Shown in pieces: positions 7,852-16,341 of a stretch of DNA of 64,000 nucleotides. The notes below the pieces were generated by a model that was given only the letters and a program-made list of their open reading frames with translations, was not told where the DNA came from and searched no databases. The position numbers and the translations under genes were made by a program. The DNA is from Gemmataceae bacterium. GTDB taxonomy: Bacteria > Planctomycetota > Planctomycetia > Gemmatales > Gemmataceae. The DNA is taken from contig LR594586.1 of NCBI GenBank assembly GCA_901538445.1, forward strand, positions 1-64,000, read 5' to 3'. Position 1 is the stretch's first letter. Every line of letters starts with the position of its first letter.

Positions 7852-9654
7852 TCAGCCCGGTGCCGCGGCCCGCGCCTCCGCCCCGCGGACCAGCGCCCAC
7901 CCGCACCACAGCCACATGACGAACACAAGCGCGGTCTCCCAGGGGTAGTTGACCCCGGTATCGACGCGCAGCTTCGGCGTCGCGACCGCGGTCGCACCGT
8001 CGGCCCCGGTCGTGGCGCGCGCGTAGTACCCGAACCCGACGGTACCCTGGAGGTCCATGCCACTCATCGCGTTCTCGTAGACGAGCAACAGCACGAACAG
8101 CGTGAGCGGGACCGAGGAGACGTACCCGAGTGCTCGCGGGCCGAGCGGGGCCCATTCGGGCACCGGAACCCGAAGGGAGCGCCCCGCGGGATCAATCGGG
8201 AGGGCCGGCCCGGGCGTGAGGCCGAACGCCCGGGTGGAGCGGAGGAGCCGGGCCGGGTCCGCGAGCAGGCACGCGCACCCGGCCGCGGCGAGGAGCGCGT
8301 CGTAGTACATGAACCGGTAGCACGTCAGGTACGCGCCGAAGAACAGGAACGCGATTCCGACCCCCGTGAAGCGGGTGCGGTCGCCGCGCTTCACGTACAC
8401 CGCCGCGGTCGCCGCGAGGATCGCACCCCAGAGCGCCCAGGCGAGGGACTTTGCCAGTGGCGTGTCGCGCTCCGCCTCGGGCAGCGAGAAGTCGTGCAGG
8501 ATGCGCCGCGGCACGCCCTGCACGTCGCGGCTCAGGTTGATCCAGTTCTGGTTGACGTTGTAAAGCGCCGCCGCCTCGCTCCCGACCTCCAGCCAGTCGC
8601 GCCAGGTCTGCACCCCGACGAACGGGAGCGTCGCCGCCGCGAGGCCGCACCCGGTTACCACCATCGCGGCGCAGAACCGCCACCGCCGCGTGAGCACGGG
8701 GACGAGGAAGAACGCGAGCCCCCACACCGGCTTGAACGCGAACAGCCCCCACACCGCCCCGCCGGCCGCCGTGTAGCCGCGCGACGCTAGCGCCCAACCC
8801 CAGACGGCGATCGCGAGCGTCAGTGTCGGGTTCTGGCCGAGGTCGAGGCCGGACCGCGTTCCGGGGAACAGGAACAACGCGACCGTTGCCACCGACCAGG
8901 GGACGCGGCCGCCCGAGAGAACCGTTACGCCCCGTGCGGCCACGACGAGCGTTAGAACCGCCACGACCTGGAACACCTGGTACGCGACCCGCGGCCGCTC
9001 GATCAGGCCGAGCGGCGCGTAGAGAAACGCGTGGACCGGCGGGTACAGCGGGCCGCCGACCGCGGGGTTGCTCACCTTCGCGACGACGTCGGGCGTGACC
9101 TGGTCGGCGGCCGCACCGACGAGCGCCGCGGTCAGAAGTGGATTGCCGAACGGGTCGGCGGCGAGTCCCGCGGCGCTCGCTCCGCCCACGGCCCGCCACT
9201 CGTTCGGGTCGCGACCCATGAACCAGTACATCAGGTTGTCGGTGTCGTGCCGGACCGTCTCGTCGGGCTTCGCCCACTTGCGCTCGGCCCCCGGCCGGAG
9301 CGAGTCCTCGCGCGCGATCGGCGCCTCGTCCTCAACAGGGTACGCGGCCCGCACCACCTCCCACTGGCGCTGGCGGTGGTACAACTCGCGCGCGCGGCCG
9401 GTGACGACCATCCGGCCCATCACCCACTGGCCACCGAAGTCGATCTGGACGTGGCCGCTGTTGCCGTCGGCTCGCTTGCGCTCGTCGGGGAGCTTGCGGG
9501 AGTCGTTGAACCAAACGAGTGCGTGCCACAGGAAGTACACTCCGACCGCGGCCGCGGCGAGCCACCCCAGCGCCGCGACGGCCCGCGGGGTTCCGAGCCA
9601 CGCCCAGTAGCGGGGGGGGACGACGTATGCGGACTGCTCACCCGGTGACGGCAC
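7852..9654 (-). CDS. Multi-pass membrane protein, GT87/DUF2029-like glycosyltransferase
   Basis: The 600-residue protein has an N-terminal membrane helix (about 27-48), an extracytoplasmic loop containing DNLMYWFMGRDPNEW, and about nine further hydrophobic segments. The motifs PPVHAFLYAPLGL and NPTLTLAIAVWGWAL, followed by an FKP stretch, recall the polyprenol-phosphate-dependent mannosyltransferases of GT87/DUF2029. In that family the acceptor and lipid-linked donor act on the periplasmic side. The start overlaps the end of the acyltransferase gene by 17 bases, so the two are probably cotranslated. Another GT-C family member is possible. Confidence 0.7.
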   Translation of the reverse strand: MPSPGEQSAYVVPPRYWAWLGTPRAVAALGWLAAAAVGVYFLWHALVWFNDSRKLPDERKRADGNSGHVQIDFGGQWVMGRMVVTGRARELYHRQRQWEVVRAAYPVEDEAPIAREDSLRPGAERKWAKPDETVRHDTDNLMYWFMGRDPNEWRAVGGASAAGLAADPFGNPLLTAALVGAAADQVTPDVVAKVSNPAVGGPLYPPVHAFLYAPLGLIERPRVAYQVFQVVAVLTLVVAARGVTVLSGGRVPWSVATVALFLFPGTRSGLDLGQNPTLTLAIAVWGWALASRGYTAAGGAVWGLFAFKPVWGLAFFLVPVLTRRWRFCAAMVVTGCGLAAATLPFVGVQTWRDWLEVGSEAAALYNVNQNWINLSRDVQGVPRRILHDFSLPEAERDTPLAKSLAWALWGAILAATAAVYVKRGDRTRFTGVGIAFLFFGAYLTCYRFMYYDALLAAAGCACLLADPARLLRSTRAFGLTPGPALPIDPAGRSLRVPVPEWAPLGPRALGYVSSVPLTLFVLLLVYENAMSGMDLQGTVGFGYYARATTGADGATAVATPKLRVDTGVNYPWETALVFVMWLWCGWALVRGAEARAAAPG

Positions 9655-10402
9655 GCTCGGTCCTCGCGTCTTCGACGATTCGCGAGGGGTGTTCTACGAC
9701 CGCGTGGCGGGAAAGGTGAACGGCAGGCGGGACGGTGAGGCGGCGGGTGTCGGCCCAGTCCTGCGCCGCGGCGGTCAGCCGGTCCAGTTCGCCCTGCACG
9801 CGAAGGACGTGCGGCGCGAGAGCGTCGGCGTGGAGCCCGGGGGGCACGCTGAACGGCTCCCCGAACAGGCACCGCACCCGCGAGAACGGCCGCGGCACCG
9901 CGAACGAGTCCCAGCTCTTCATCCGCCACGGGCGGCGGTAGCCCACGCCGATGGGGACGATCCGCAGACCGGTGCGCGAGGCGAGGTACGCGATCCCGGG
10001 CTGCACGACCCGCCGCGGGCCGCGGGGACCGTCGGGGGTGACCGCGAGGTGACCGGTGTCGGCACGCAGCAACTCGCGCACGGCCGCCACGCCGCCGCGG
10101 CTCGTCGAGCCGTGGACGACGCGCATCCCGGTCGCCCCGATCAGGCCGCTCAGGAGCTGACCGTCGGCGTGCCGGCTCACGAGCGCCGAGACGCCTGGGT
10201 TGCCGAACTTCGCGATCGGGATCAGGAAGTTCTCGTGCCAGAGCGCGTAGATAAACGGCTCGCGCTCGGGGGGCTGGAGCGGGTCGGCCGGTACCGGGCC
10301 GAGGGAGCGGTGGTCGAACCGGAGCGACGCCGACAGGGAGCGGACGATGGTGGTGCCGATGAACCCCGCGGCGGCGATCATTCGGGGGTCGCGAATTTTC
10401 AT
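9638..10402 (-). CDS. Lysophospholipid acyltransferase-like protein (DUF374 type)
   Basis: The 254-residue product carries IYALWHENFLIPI near residue 52, the HE/HD-type catalytic region of DUF374 acyltransferases. It is followed by SRHADGQLLSGLIGATGMRVV, a GSTSRGGVAAVRELLR stretch and the TPDGPRGPRR motif, which binds the acyl acceptor's phosphate in the family. Such proteins acylate lipid A precursors or lysolipids at the inner membrane. It is followed at once by the GT87-like gene, suggesting an envelope lipid or glycolipid function, and preceded by dapF 22 bases away. Confidence 0.83.
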   Translation of the reverse strand: MKIRDPRMIAAAGFIGTTIVRSLSASLRFDHRSLGPVPADPLQPPEREPFIYALWHENFLIPIAKFGNPGVSALVSRHADGQLLSGLIGATGMRVVHGSTSRGGVAAVRELLRADTGHLAVTPDGPRGPRRVVQPGIAYLASRTGLRIVPIGVGYRRPWRMKSWDSFAVPRPFSRVRCLFGEPFSVPPGLHADALAPHVLRVQGELDRLTAAAQDWADTRRLTVPPAVHLSRHAVVEHPSRIVEDARTERAVTG

Positions 10403-10424
10403 CCGGCGTCCTGCCGTCTCGGGG

Positions 10425-11273
10425 TCAAACGGGCCACTCCCCGGTAAACACCTCGGTTGCCGGGCCCGTCTTATACACGCAGTTGTCGGTTTCGGACCAG
10501 TGCAGTTCGAGGTCGCCGCCCGGGAGGTGCGCGACCAACTTGCGGTCGGTCCGGCCCGTCAGCACGCCGGCGACGCACACGGCGCACGCACCGGTGCCGC
10601 ACGCGAGCGTGATGCCGCTGCCCCGTTCCCAGGTCCGCATCGTCACCTCGCCCCGGGAGTGGACCCGGACGAAGTGCGCGTTCACCCGCCGCGGGAAGGA
10701 GGCGTGGTTCTCAATCTGCGGCCCGAACTCGGCCACGAGGTCGCGTTTGCCGACGAAGAAGTCCTCGCCGACGAAGAACACCGCGTGCGGGTTCCCCATC
10801 GACACGCACGTCGCCTCGAACCGCACCCCCTGGAGGCTCAGTTTGGCGTTCACCGGCGGGTCGCCCGGGAGCGTGGTCGGGATGTCGGCCGCCTTGAGGA
10901 TCGGCTCGCCCATGTTCACGCGGACTCGGCTCACCTTGTCGTTCTTCAGTTCCAGGTCCACGGTCAGCACGCCGCGGCCCGTCTCAATGGCCAGCCGGGG
11001 CTTGCGGGCGATGCCCTTGTCGTACACGAACTTCGAGACGCACCGCAGCCCGTTGCCGCACATCTCGGACTCGGACCCGTCGGCGTTGAACATCCGCATC
11101 CGCGCGTCGGCCCGCTCGCTGGGGCACACCAGGATGAGCCCGTCGGACCCGATGCCGAAGTGCCGGTCGCTGACGGCCCGGCTGAGTGCGGCGGGGTCGG
11201 CCGGCGGCGGGTTGCGGACGCAGTCGAGGTAAACGTAGTCGTTCCCGATCCCGTGCATCTTCACGAACTGCAT
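10425..11273 (-). CDS. dapF: Diaminopimelate epimerase
   Basis: This 282-residue enzyme interconverts LL- and meso-diaminopimelate for lysine and peptidoglycan synthesis. The two active-site cysteines are in place: C72 in MCGNGLRC and C225 in ACGTGAC. The N-terminal [12 protein letters not shown] and the FNADGSE substrate loop also match the family. Length is normal. It is the first gene of a leftward run dapF - acyltransferase - GT87-like, all in close spacing, and it starts about 95 bases from the divergent SWIM gene. Confidence 0.97.
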   Translation of the reverse strand: MQFVKMHGIGNDYVYLDCVRNPPPADPAALSRAVSDRHFGIGSDGLILVCPSERADARMRMFNADGSESEMCGNGLRCVSKFVYDKGIARKPRLAIETGRGVLTVDLELKNDKVSRVRVNMGEPILKAADIPTTLPGDPPVNAKLSLQGVRFEATCVSMGNPHAVFFVGEDFFVGKRDLVAEFGPQIENHASFPRRVNAHFVRVHSRGEVTMRTWERGSGITLACGTGACAVCVAGVLTGRTDRKLVAHLPGGDLELHWSETDNCVYKTGPATEVFTGEWPV

Positions 11274-11368
11274 GGCGCGAGCCCCTCAGTGGTTCATCCG
11301 ATTTTAGTCGGGCCGGGGGAGTCGAAAAGCTCAGAACGGCACGCACCGTGCGGGCCTACAATCCCGGT

Positions 11369-11728
11369 ATGGTGAAGGAGACGCCGCGGCCCCGAACGAT
11401 TTCCCTGGCCCGCGAGCCCGACGGGCGCGGGATCGGCGTGTTCTACATCACCAACGGCCGGGACTCGCAGTTCTACACGTTCCGCGAGATCCCGTGCGAG
11501 ATCGGCGGGCGCGGGTTCGCCGTCCACCGGCTCGGACTGGGCACGCTGTACCACGTCCGCGTCGGCGATCCGGCCGAGTGTTCGTGCGAGTGCCTCGGGT
11601 TCCTGCGGTGGGGCCGGTGCAAGCACGTCGCGGGGCTATCGGCCCTTATTCAGCAGGGGCGGTTACCGGTGCGAGCCACCTCGCGATCGCGCCCTCAAGC
11701 TCCGCCGCGAACTTGCTCCTCGGCATGA
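11369..11728 (+). CDS. Small SWIM-type zinc-finger protein
   Basis: The 119-residue protein holds CSCECLGFLRWGRCKHV (about residues 72-88), a CxC...CxH SWIM zinc-finger pattern used for DNA or protein binding. The N-terminal part is a short beta-rich domain (IGVFYITN, SQFYTFREIPC). No other domain is seen. The last 83 bases overlap the convergent receiver-like gene, and its basic Ser/Arg tail lies entirely in this overlap, so the true end may be less conserved. No strong ribosome-binding site precedes the ATG. Confidence 0.65.
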   Translation: MVKETPRPRTISLAREPDGRGIGVFYITNGRDSQFYTFREIPCEIGGRGFAVHRLGLGTLYHVRVGDPAECSCECLGFLRWGRCKHVAGLSALIQQGRLPVRATSRSRPQAPPRTCSSA

Positions 11729-12029
11729 CCCGGTCGCACCCGGCCGCCCGTGCCGCCTTCAGCGTCTCGGCCTCGACGTGCGACCCGTAGGCGACCACCC
11801 GCGGCGCTGTCGGGCATGCCGCCTTGAGTTGCGCCAGAAAGTCAGTCAGGTCGAGGCCAGGTGCCTGCAAATCGACGATGACGCACGTTGGCGGCGACTC
11901 GGTCACGAGCGCGAGCGCGCCGGCCGGCGACTTGGCTTGCCGCACCGCGAACCCGGCGGCGCGTGCCGAACCCGAAATGCGGCTGAAGAAGATCAGGTCG
12001 TCGCCGAGCGCAATTCCGTACGGAGTCAC
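11646..12029 (-). CDS. Receiver-like (response-regulator-type) single-domain protein
   Basis: The 127-residue product resembles a CheY-like receiver: hydrophobic strand and DD pair near the N-terminus (ALGDDLIFF), VIVDLQAPG with the candidate phospho-Asp near residue 53, VVAYGS in place of the usual hTs strand, and a C-terminal helix. The conserved lysine near position 104 may be replaced, as the region reads CDRVMPRSKF. It starts with GTG in a GTGA overlap with the protease gene stop, indicating translational coupling, and overlaps the SWIM gene tail to tail. Confidence 0.7.
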   Translation of the reverse strand: MTPYGIALGDDLIFFSRISGSARAAGFAVRQAKSPAGALALVTESPPTCVIVDLQAPGLDLTDFLAQLKAACPTAPRVVAYGSHVEAETLKAARAAGCDRVMPRSKFAAELEGAIARWLAPVTAPAE

Positions 12030-13336
12030 TTCTTGTCCTCTTTCTTCTCGTCCTTCTTCTCGCCGAGCCCCTGCGAATCGAGCAGGATCTTGAGCGCGTC
12101 GGCGAGGCCCGCGTCGAACTTCTTCTCGCCGAAGTTCTTCAGCAGCGTCTGCTTCACCTTGGTCGCGACCTCGTCCGAAAGCTTCTTGCTCGCGGCCTCG
12201 GCCAGCACCACGTACAGCGACCCCGGGTTCTTGTTGACGACAACGTAGAGCCCGACCATCTTCTCGCCCTTCAGCCGGCCCTCGGCGAACTCCTTCAAAA
12301 CCTTCGTGCGGTCGGCCGCGCTCATCGCCTTGAGTTTGGCCGCGTCCTGATTCGGGAGCGTGTCGAACGTCTCGATGAGCAGGTCGAGCCCCTTCTCCTT
12401 CAGGAGCTTGTCCGCGGCCGGTTGCACCTTGGCGAATGCTTCATCGGAGAAGAACTTCGCCTCGTCCTTGCTCTTGAGCGCCGCGTCGCGGTGCGGCTTC
12501 GCGGGCTCCTTGTCCTTGGCCTTATCCTTGACCTGCGAGTTCGCGGCGACCGCCTCGGTCGAGCGGAGCGTCTGCACCGACCGCCGGTTCAGGAGCCGCT
12601 TCACCTCCGAGAGGTCCACGAACGTGCTCAGGAGCTGCGCGTCGATCGCGCCGCCCTGCGTGACGCCGACGAGTTGCCCCTTGTCATTGACGAGGGGGCC
12701 GCCGCTGTCGCCGGGGTTCGTCGGCGAGTCGGTCTCGATCACCTTCGCCTCGAACGTCAGCACCGTCCGCTCGTCGAGTTTGGCCCGCCACTTCTTGCCG
12801 TACACCTGCCGCACCTTCCCCGGCGTGTAGACCCACAGCGCCCCGCTCTTCCCGGGGTTGCCGACGGAGTGGACCGTCTGACCGGGGTCGGGGCTCTCGG
12901 CCGCGAGGGCCAGTGCCGGCACGCCGTCGGGCACCTTGTCGATGCGGACGAGTGCGAGGTCGCCCTCCTTGTCGATCTCGACGACGTCCCCCGGGATGCC
13001 GAGCCGGTTGGCGTTGTCGAGGTAGTGCTTGCGGTCGGAGATCGCCCGCTGGTCCCGGCCGTAGTCGGGGAAGAACACGGTCGCTCGCTTCACGTCGCCG
13101 ACGACGTGGTAGTTGGTCAGCACGAGCCGGCGGCCGCGGTCCACGAGCGTGCCGGTGCCGGTCGCGAGCCGGCCGCTCCCGCGGTCCGAGTGGACCCACA
13201 CCGTCGAGCGCAGCACGTCGCGGTACACCCCGGCCCCAACGTCGGCGGGTGCGGGGGCGGTCGGCGGGTCGGCCGGCTGTGCGAGCGCGCCCGGGGTGAA
13301 GGGGACGAGAAGGGCGAGTGCGAGGAGCCTGGACAT
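12026..13336 (-). CDS. Secreted trypsin-like (S1) serine protease with C-terminal TPM-like domain
   Basis: The 436-residue precursor has a signal peptide ending near GALAQ (residue 20). The S1 catalytic triad is visible: H77 in LTNYHVVGD, D126 in EGDLALVRI and S211 in NPGDSGGPLV. A Lys-rich linker (about 270-300) leads to a C-terminal alpha/beta domain whose VGLYVVVNKNPGSLYVVL region and KKFDAGLADAL end recall TPM/periplasmic phosphatase-like domains. The function is probably degradation or sensing of envelope proteins. The ATG at 13336 was chosen for the signal peptide; the frame continues far upstream only as a shadow of the SWIM genes. It is coupled to the receiver-like gene downstream. 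Confidence 0.82.
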   Translation of the reverse strand: MSRLLALALLVPFTPGALAQPADPPTAPAPADVGAGVYRDVLRSTVWVHSDRGSGRLATGTGTLVDRGRRLVLTNYHVVGDVKRATVFFPDYGRDQRAISDRKHYLDNANRLGIPGDVVEIDKEGDLALVRIDKVPDGVPALALAAESPDPGQTVHSVGNPGKSGALWVYTPGKVRQVYGKKWRAKLDERTVLTFEAKVIETDSPTNPGDSGGPLVNDKGQLVGVTQGGAIDAQLLSTFVDLSEVKRLLNRRSVQTLRSTEAVAANSQVKDKAKDKEPAKPHRDAALKSKDEAKFFSDEAFAKVQPAADKLLKEKGLDLLIETFDTLPNQDAAKLKAMSAADRTKVLKEFAEGRLKGEKMVGLYVVVNKNPGSLYVVLAEAASKKLSDEVATKVKQTLLKNFGEKKFDAGLADALKILLDSQGLGEKKDEKKEDKK

Positions 13337-13489
13337 GGGGGGGTCCCGTGAGTGGCTGACACTCGAATTGTACCGCCGCCGGGGAACTGTGAAGGACGGG
13401 AAATTCCAGGCTCCCGAGCTTGCGACCGTCGGAACCGCGGTTGATAATCCGGCAACTCGACCGCCCCTCCCTTCACCGCGAGTCGTCAG

Positions 13490-14074
13490 ATGGCCAAGCA
13501 AACCGCGAAGGCTCCCACGAAGAAGGCGACCCCGAAGGCACCGGCCGCGACCGCCCCTGCTCCTGCCGCGGCCACGCCCGCCCCGGCACCAGCACCGAGA
13601 CCAAAGCCCGCGAACATCGGCGAGTTCCTGACGAAACTCGCCCGCGCCACCGACCCGGCGAAGCTCGACAAGGCGACCGCAATGCTCCGGGCCGAGCGGT
13701 TCAAGCTGTTCGCGAAGGTCGCGGACGACCACCTCGTCGGCATCGTGAAGAGCCAGTCGAGCCCCGACCTCGTGTACTCGTGCCGGCTCGCCAGCGACGG
13801 GAGCTACGCCTGCTGCACGCAGAACCTCAACATCTGCGGCGGGCTCCGCGGGTCGCCGTGCAAGCACCTGCTGGTGCTCGTCGTCGGGCTGGCGAAGGCC
13901 GGCGAACTCGACCCCGCCACGGCCCACGACTGGACGCAGGCGTCGCGCAAGAAGAAGGCCGAACTCGACAAGGACGCGATGGCCGCCACGTTCCTTCAGT
14001 ACAAAGGTGCCGAGGCCGGCGAGGTGGACTGGCGGCCCACCGAGACCATTCCCGAAGACTTCTACGCGATGTGA
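13490..14074 (+). CDS. SWIM-like zinc-finger protein A of the MoxR/DUF5682/VWA cassette
   Basis: The 194-residue protein has an Ala/Pro/Lys-rich disordered N-terminus (1-42), a helical segment (DPAKLDKATAMLRAERFKLF) and a divergent SWIM zinc finger (CC..N..IC....SPCKHLLVL), ending in DWRPTETIPEDFYAM. The next two genes encode proteins with the same core and tail, so these are tandem paralogs. SWIM fingers bind zinc and mediate DNA or protein contact. It opens an eight-gene rightward run ending with the VWA gene. The helix FKLFAKVADDHLVGIVKSQ is nearly shared by all three copies. Its role is inferred from context only. Confidence 0.75.
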   Translation: MAKQTAKAPTKKATPKAPAATAPAPAAATPAPAPAPRPKPANIGEFLTKLARATDPAKLDKATAMLRAERFKLFAKVADDHLVGIVKSQSSPDLVYSCRLASDGSYACCTQNLNICGGLRGSPCKHLLVLVVGLAKAGELDPATAHDWTQASRKKKAELDKDAMAATFLQYKGAEAGEVDWRPTETIPEDFYAM

Positions 14075-14083
14075 GGCGCACCC

Positions 14084-15211
14084 GTGGCGAAGAAGAAACC
14101 CGCGGCCCCGGGCACGAAGCCGGCCGCCATTAAGCCCGCGGCGAAGACGCCCGTTGCGAAGAAGCCCGCGAAACCCAAAGTGGACTGGGTCGCGCTCCTG
14201 CGGTCCGGCCCGGACGGCGTCAAGAAGTGGAACAAGCTGACGGTCGCCGAGCGGAAGGCGGTGCGGTTGGGCGCGTGCGACCTTGCCGAGGCCGACCTGA
14301 GCGGCATCAACCTGCGCGGGCTCCGGCTGAACAAGCTCCACGCCCCGGGGGCGAAGTTCGTCGGCGCGAACCTCGGCGACACCTGGATCGAGGGCGGGAA
14401 CCTCCGCGGGGCCGACTTCTCCGGGGCGGCGCTGCGGTCGTTCGGCGGGCACGGGTCCGACTTCGCCGGGGCCAGACTCGCCGGCCTCGATGCCCGCCAG
14501 AGCGGGTTCCCGAAGGCCAATCTCACCGGGGCCGACCTGACCGGCACGAACCTCACGGACTGCGACCTGCTGGGCACGGACCTCACCGACGCCGTCCTGA
14601 CCGGCGCGGACCTCGCCGGGTCCGTGTTCGACCAGCACACCAGGTGGCCCGCGGGGTTCGCGGTCCCCGGCGAGGCGCTGTGGGCCGGCAAGGGGACCGA
14701 CCCGCGGCTGAGCGGCAAGGGGAAGAAGGCCGTCGCCGCCGACATCAACGGGCTGCTGGCCCGCCTCCACGCGAACATCGACGAGCGGCGAATGAAGCGC
14801 GTCCTGGACATGCTCAAGAAGGAGCGCAACCAGATCTTCAGTGAAGTGGAACCGGCGCTCGTTCGGGGGATCGTGAAGAGCCAGCGCGACGTCGATACCG
14901 TGTACTCCTGCGTGCTCACCGACGACGGCACCTACTCGTGCTGTACGCCGGACATGTCGCAGTGCATGGGCCTGGCCGGCGAACCGTGCAAGCACCTGCT
15001 CGTCCTCGTCATCGGTCTCGCGCGGGCCGGCCAGTTCGAGCCGGCGACCGCCGACAAGTGGCTCGTCGCGGCGAACAAGAAGGGGCCGCGGTGGAACAAA
15101 ACCGTCCAGAGCCACATGGCCGACTCGCTCCTGAAGTACAAGGGCGTGCAGGCCGGCGAGGTGGACTGGCGGCCGACCGAGACCATTCCCGAAGACTTCT
15201 ACGCGATGTGA
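14084..15211 (+). CDS. Pentapeptide-repeat plus SWIM-like zinc-finger protein B
   Basis: The 375-residue product starts with GTG nine bases after the previous stop. After a Lys/Ala/Pro-rich N-terminus it has roughly 25 pentapeptide repeats of A(D/N)LxG form (about residues 60-185), a right-handed beta-helix fold. It then has the same helix (RVLDMLKKERNQIF), SWIM-like finger (SCC....QC....EPCKH) and DWRPTETIPEDFYAM tail as protein A. The fusion probably adds a binding surface to the shared finger module. It is followed by a large inverted repeat before paralog C. Confidence 0.8.
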   Translation: MAKKKPAAPGTKPAAIKPAAKTPVAKKPAKPKVDWVALLRSGPDGVKKWNKLTVAERKAVRLGACDLAEADLSGINLRGLRLNKLHAPGAKFVGANLGDTWIEGGNLRGADFSGAALRSFGGHGSDFAGARLAGLDARQSGFPKANLTGADLTGTNLTDCDLLGTDLTDAVLTGADLAGSVFDQHTRWPAGFAVPGEALWAGKGTDPRLSGKGKKAVAADINGLLARLHANIDERRMKRVLDMLKKERNQIFSEVEPALVRGIVKSQRDVDTVYSCVLTDDGTYSCCTPDMSQCMGLAGEPCKHLLVLVIGLARAGQFEPATADKWLVAANKKGPRWNKTVQSHMADSLLKYKGVQAGEVDWRPTETIPEDFYAM

Positions 15212-15239
15212 TACCGGATCGCATGGATTCGTTTCGAAC

Positions 15240-15307
15240 TGGTGGGGCAGGCATTCGTGCCTGCCTCCCGACGCGGTTGGAGGCAGGCACGAATGCCTGC
15301 CCCACCA
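15240..15307. repeat. Perfect inverted repeat, 29-base arms
   Basis: Arms 15240-15268 and 15279-15307 are exact reverse complements separated by ten bases. The element is inserted between SWIM genes B and C and interrupts an otherwise tight operon. It would form a very stable hairpin in the transcript. Its sequence differs from the repeats at 100, 30058 and 32977. Confidence 0.85.
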
Positions 15308-15346
15308 AAAGCAACTGATCCACGCGATTCGATGTGAGGCGCAACC

Positions 15347-16012
15347 GTGGCAAAGGCGAAACCACCCGCGAACGCAAAAGCGCCTGCCAAGGCCAAGCCG
15401 ACTGCGGCGGCGAAATCACCAACGATGGCGAAGTCCGTCGCGAAAGTGAAGCCGGCTACGGCACCCGCGGCACCGGTCGCCGCACCTGAACCCGCGCCGG
15501 CACCAACCCCCGCTCCCACTGCGACGGAGGTGATGCCGTGGTCCGAGTTCGTGCGGCGCGTTCAGAGCGTCAGCGACTGGGGCGGCCTCCGAAAAGCGAC
15601 CACGATGCTCAAGAAGGAGAAGTTCCGCCTCTACGCCGAAGTAGAGCCCGACGTGGTGAACGGGATCGTGCGGAGCCAGTCGTCAGCCAGCCGGGTATAC
15701 GCGTGCCGGCTGGCGAAGGACGGTCGCTACTCCTGCTGCACGCAGAACCTCATCCAGTGCGTCGTTTCCAAGGGCTCGCCGTGCAAGCACCTGCTCGTGC
15801 TCGTCATGGGTCTGGTGAAGGCCGGTGAGTTCGACGGCACCCCCGCGGTTGAGTGGCTCCGCCTCGCCCGGAAGATGGGGAAGACCGCCGACGGCCACAA
15901 GCCCGACAAGGAAGTGGTCGCCGCGACGTTCATCAAGTACAAGGGCGTCGAGGCCGGCGAGATCGACTGGCGGCCCACGGACACCATCCCCGAAGACTTC
16001 TACTCCGCGTGA
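15347..16012 (+). CDS. SWIM-like zinc-finger protein C of the cassette
   Basis: The 221-residue protein (GTG start) has a Lys/Ala/Pro-rich N-terminus of about 60 residues, then the shared module: GLRKATTMLKKEKFRLY, GIVRSQSSASRVYACRL, a finger SCC....QC....SPCKHLLVLV, and the tail DWRPTDTIPEDFYSA. It is closest in layout to protein A (about the same core length) and lacks pentapeptide repeats. The GAGGCGCAACC upstream resembles the spacer ahead of protein B, consistent with duplication of a whole unit. The stop is four bases before the next start. Confidence 0.75.
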   Translation: MAKAKPPANAKAPAKAKPTAAAKSPTMAKSVAKVKPATAPAAPVAAPEPAPAPTPAPTATEVMPWSEFVRRVQSVSDWGGLRKATTMLKKEKFRLYAEVEPDVVNGIVRSQSSASRVYACRLAKDGRYSCCTQNLIQCVVSKGSPCKHLLVLVMGLVKAGEFDGTPAVEWLRLARKMGKTADGHKPDKEVVAATFIKYKGVEAGEIDWRPTDTIPEDFYSA

Positions 16013-16015
16013 CCC

Positions 16016-16339
16016 GTGGACGAGATCGCCGAACTCCGCGACGCGCTCGACCGGCTCCACGCCGCGATGGACGACCTCGTCGTCCGCGGGGTGCGGTCCG
16101 CCGGCGCGACCGAGGTCGCCAAACTCGTGGCGCTGCGCGACGAGTTCCGCACCGCCGGGGCCGAGCACCTTGCGGAGAAGCTCGGCACCCTGCTCGACGC
16201 GGTGAACGACGGCGACCGCTCCGCCGCCCCCGCCCTCATGCGGGCGGTCACCACGTTCCGCCTGTTCGACCGGGTGCTGACGCTTGAAGTCGCGAAGACG
16301 CACCTGACCCCGCCCGAAGACCCCGTCGCGGAGGAGTAG
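16016..16339 (+). CDS. Small helical protein of the cassette, unknown function
   Basis: The 107-residue protein starts with GTG three bases after the SWIM C stop, implying coupled translation. It is entirely helical and acidic, with the stretch RLHAAMDDLVVRGVRSA. The next protein's N-terminus has a similar LSAAIEDLLLGGLTTA, so the two seem to share a domain. I do not recognise a family. Its placement inside the run suggests that it is a structural or adaptor component. Confidence 0.65.
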   Translation: MDEIAELRDALDRLHAAMDDLVVRGVRSAGATEVAKLVALRDEFRTAGAEHLAEKLGTLLDAVNDGDRSAAPALMRAVTTFRLFDRVLTLEVAKTHLTPPEDPVAEE

Positions 16340-16341
16340 CC

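Noticed and set aside
13337-15115. N-terminal extension of the protease frame to 15115
   Set aside because: It is antisense to the SWIM genes; the signal peptide fixes the start at 13336.
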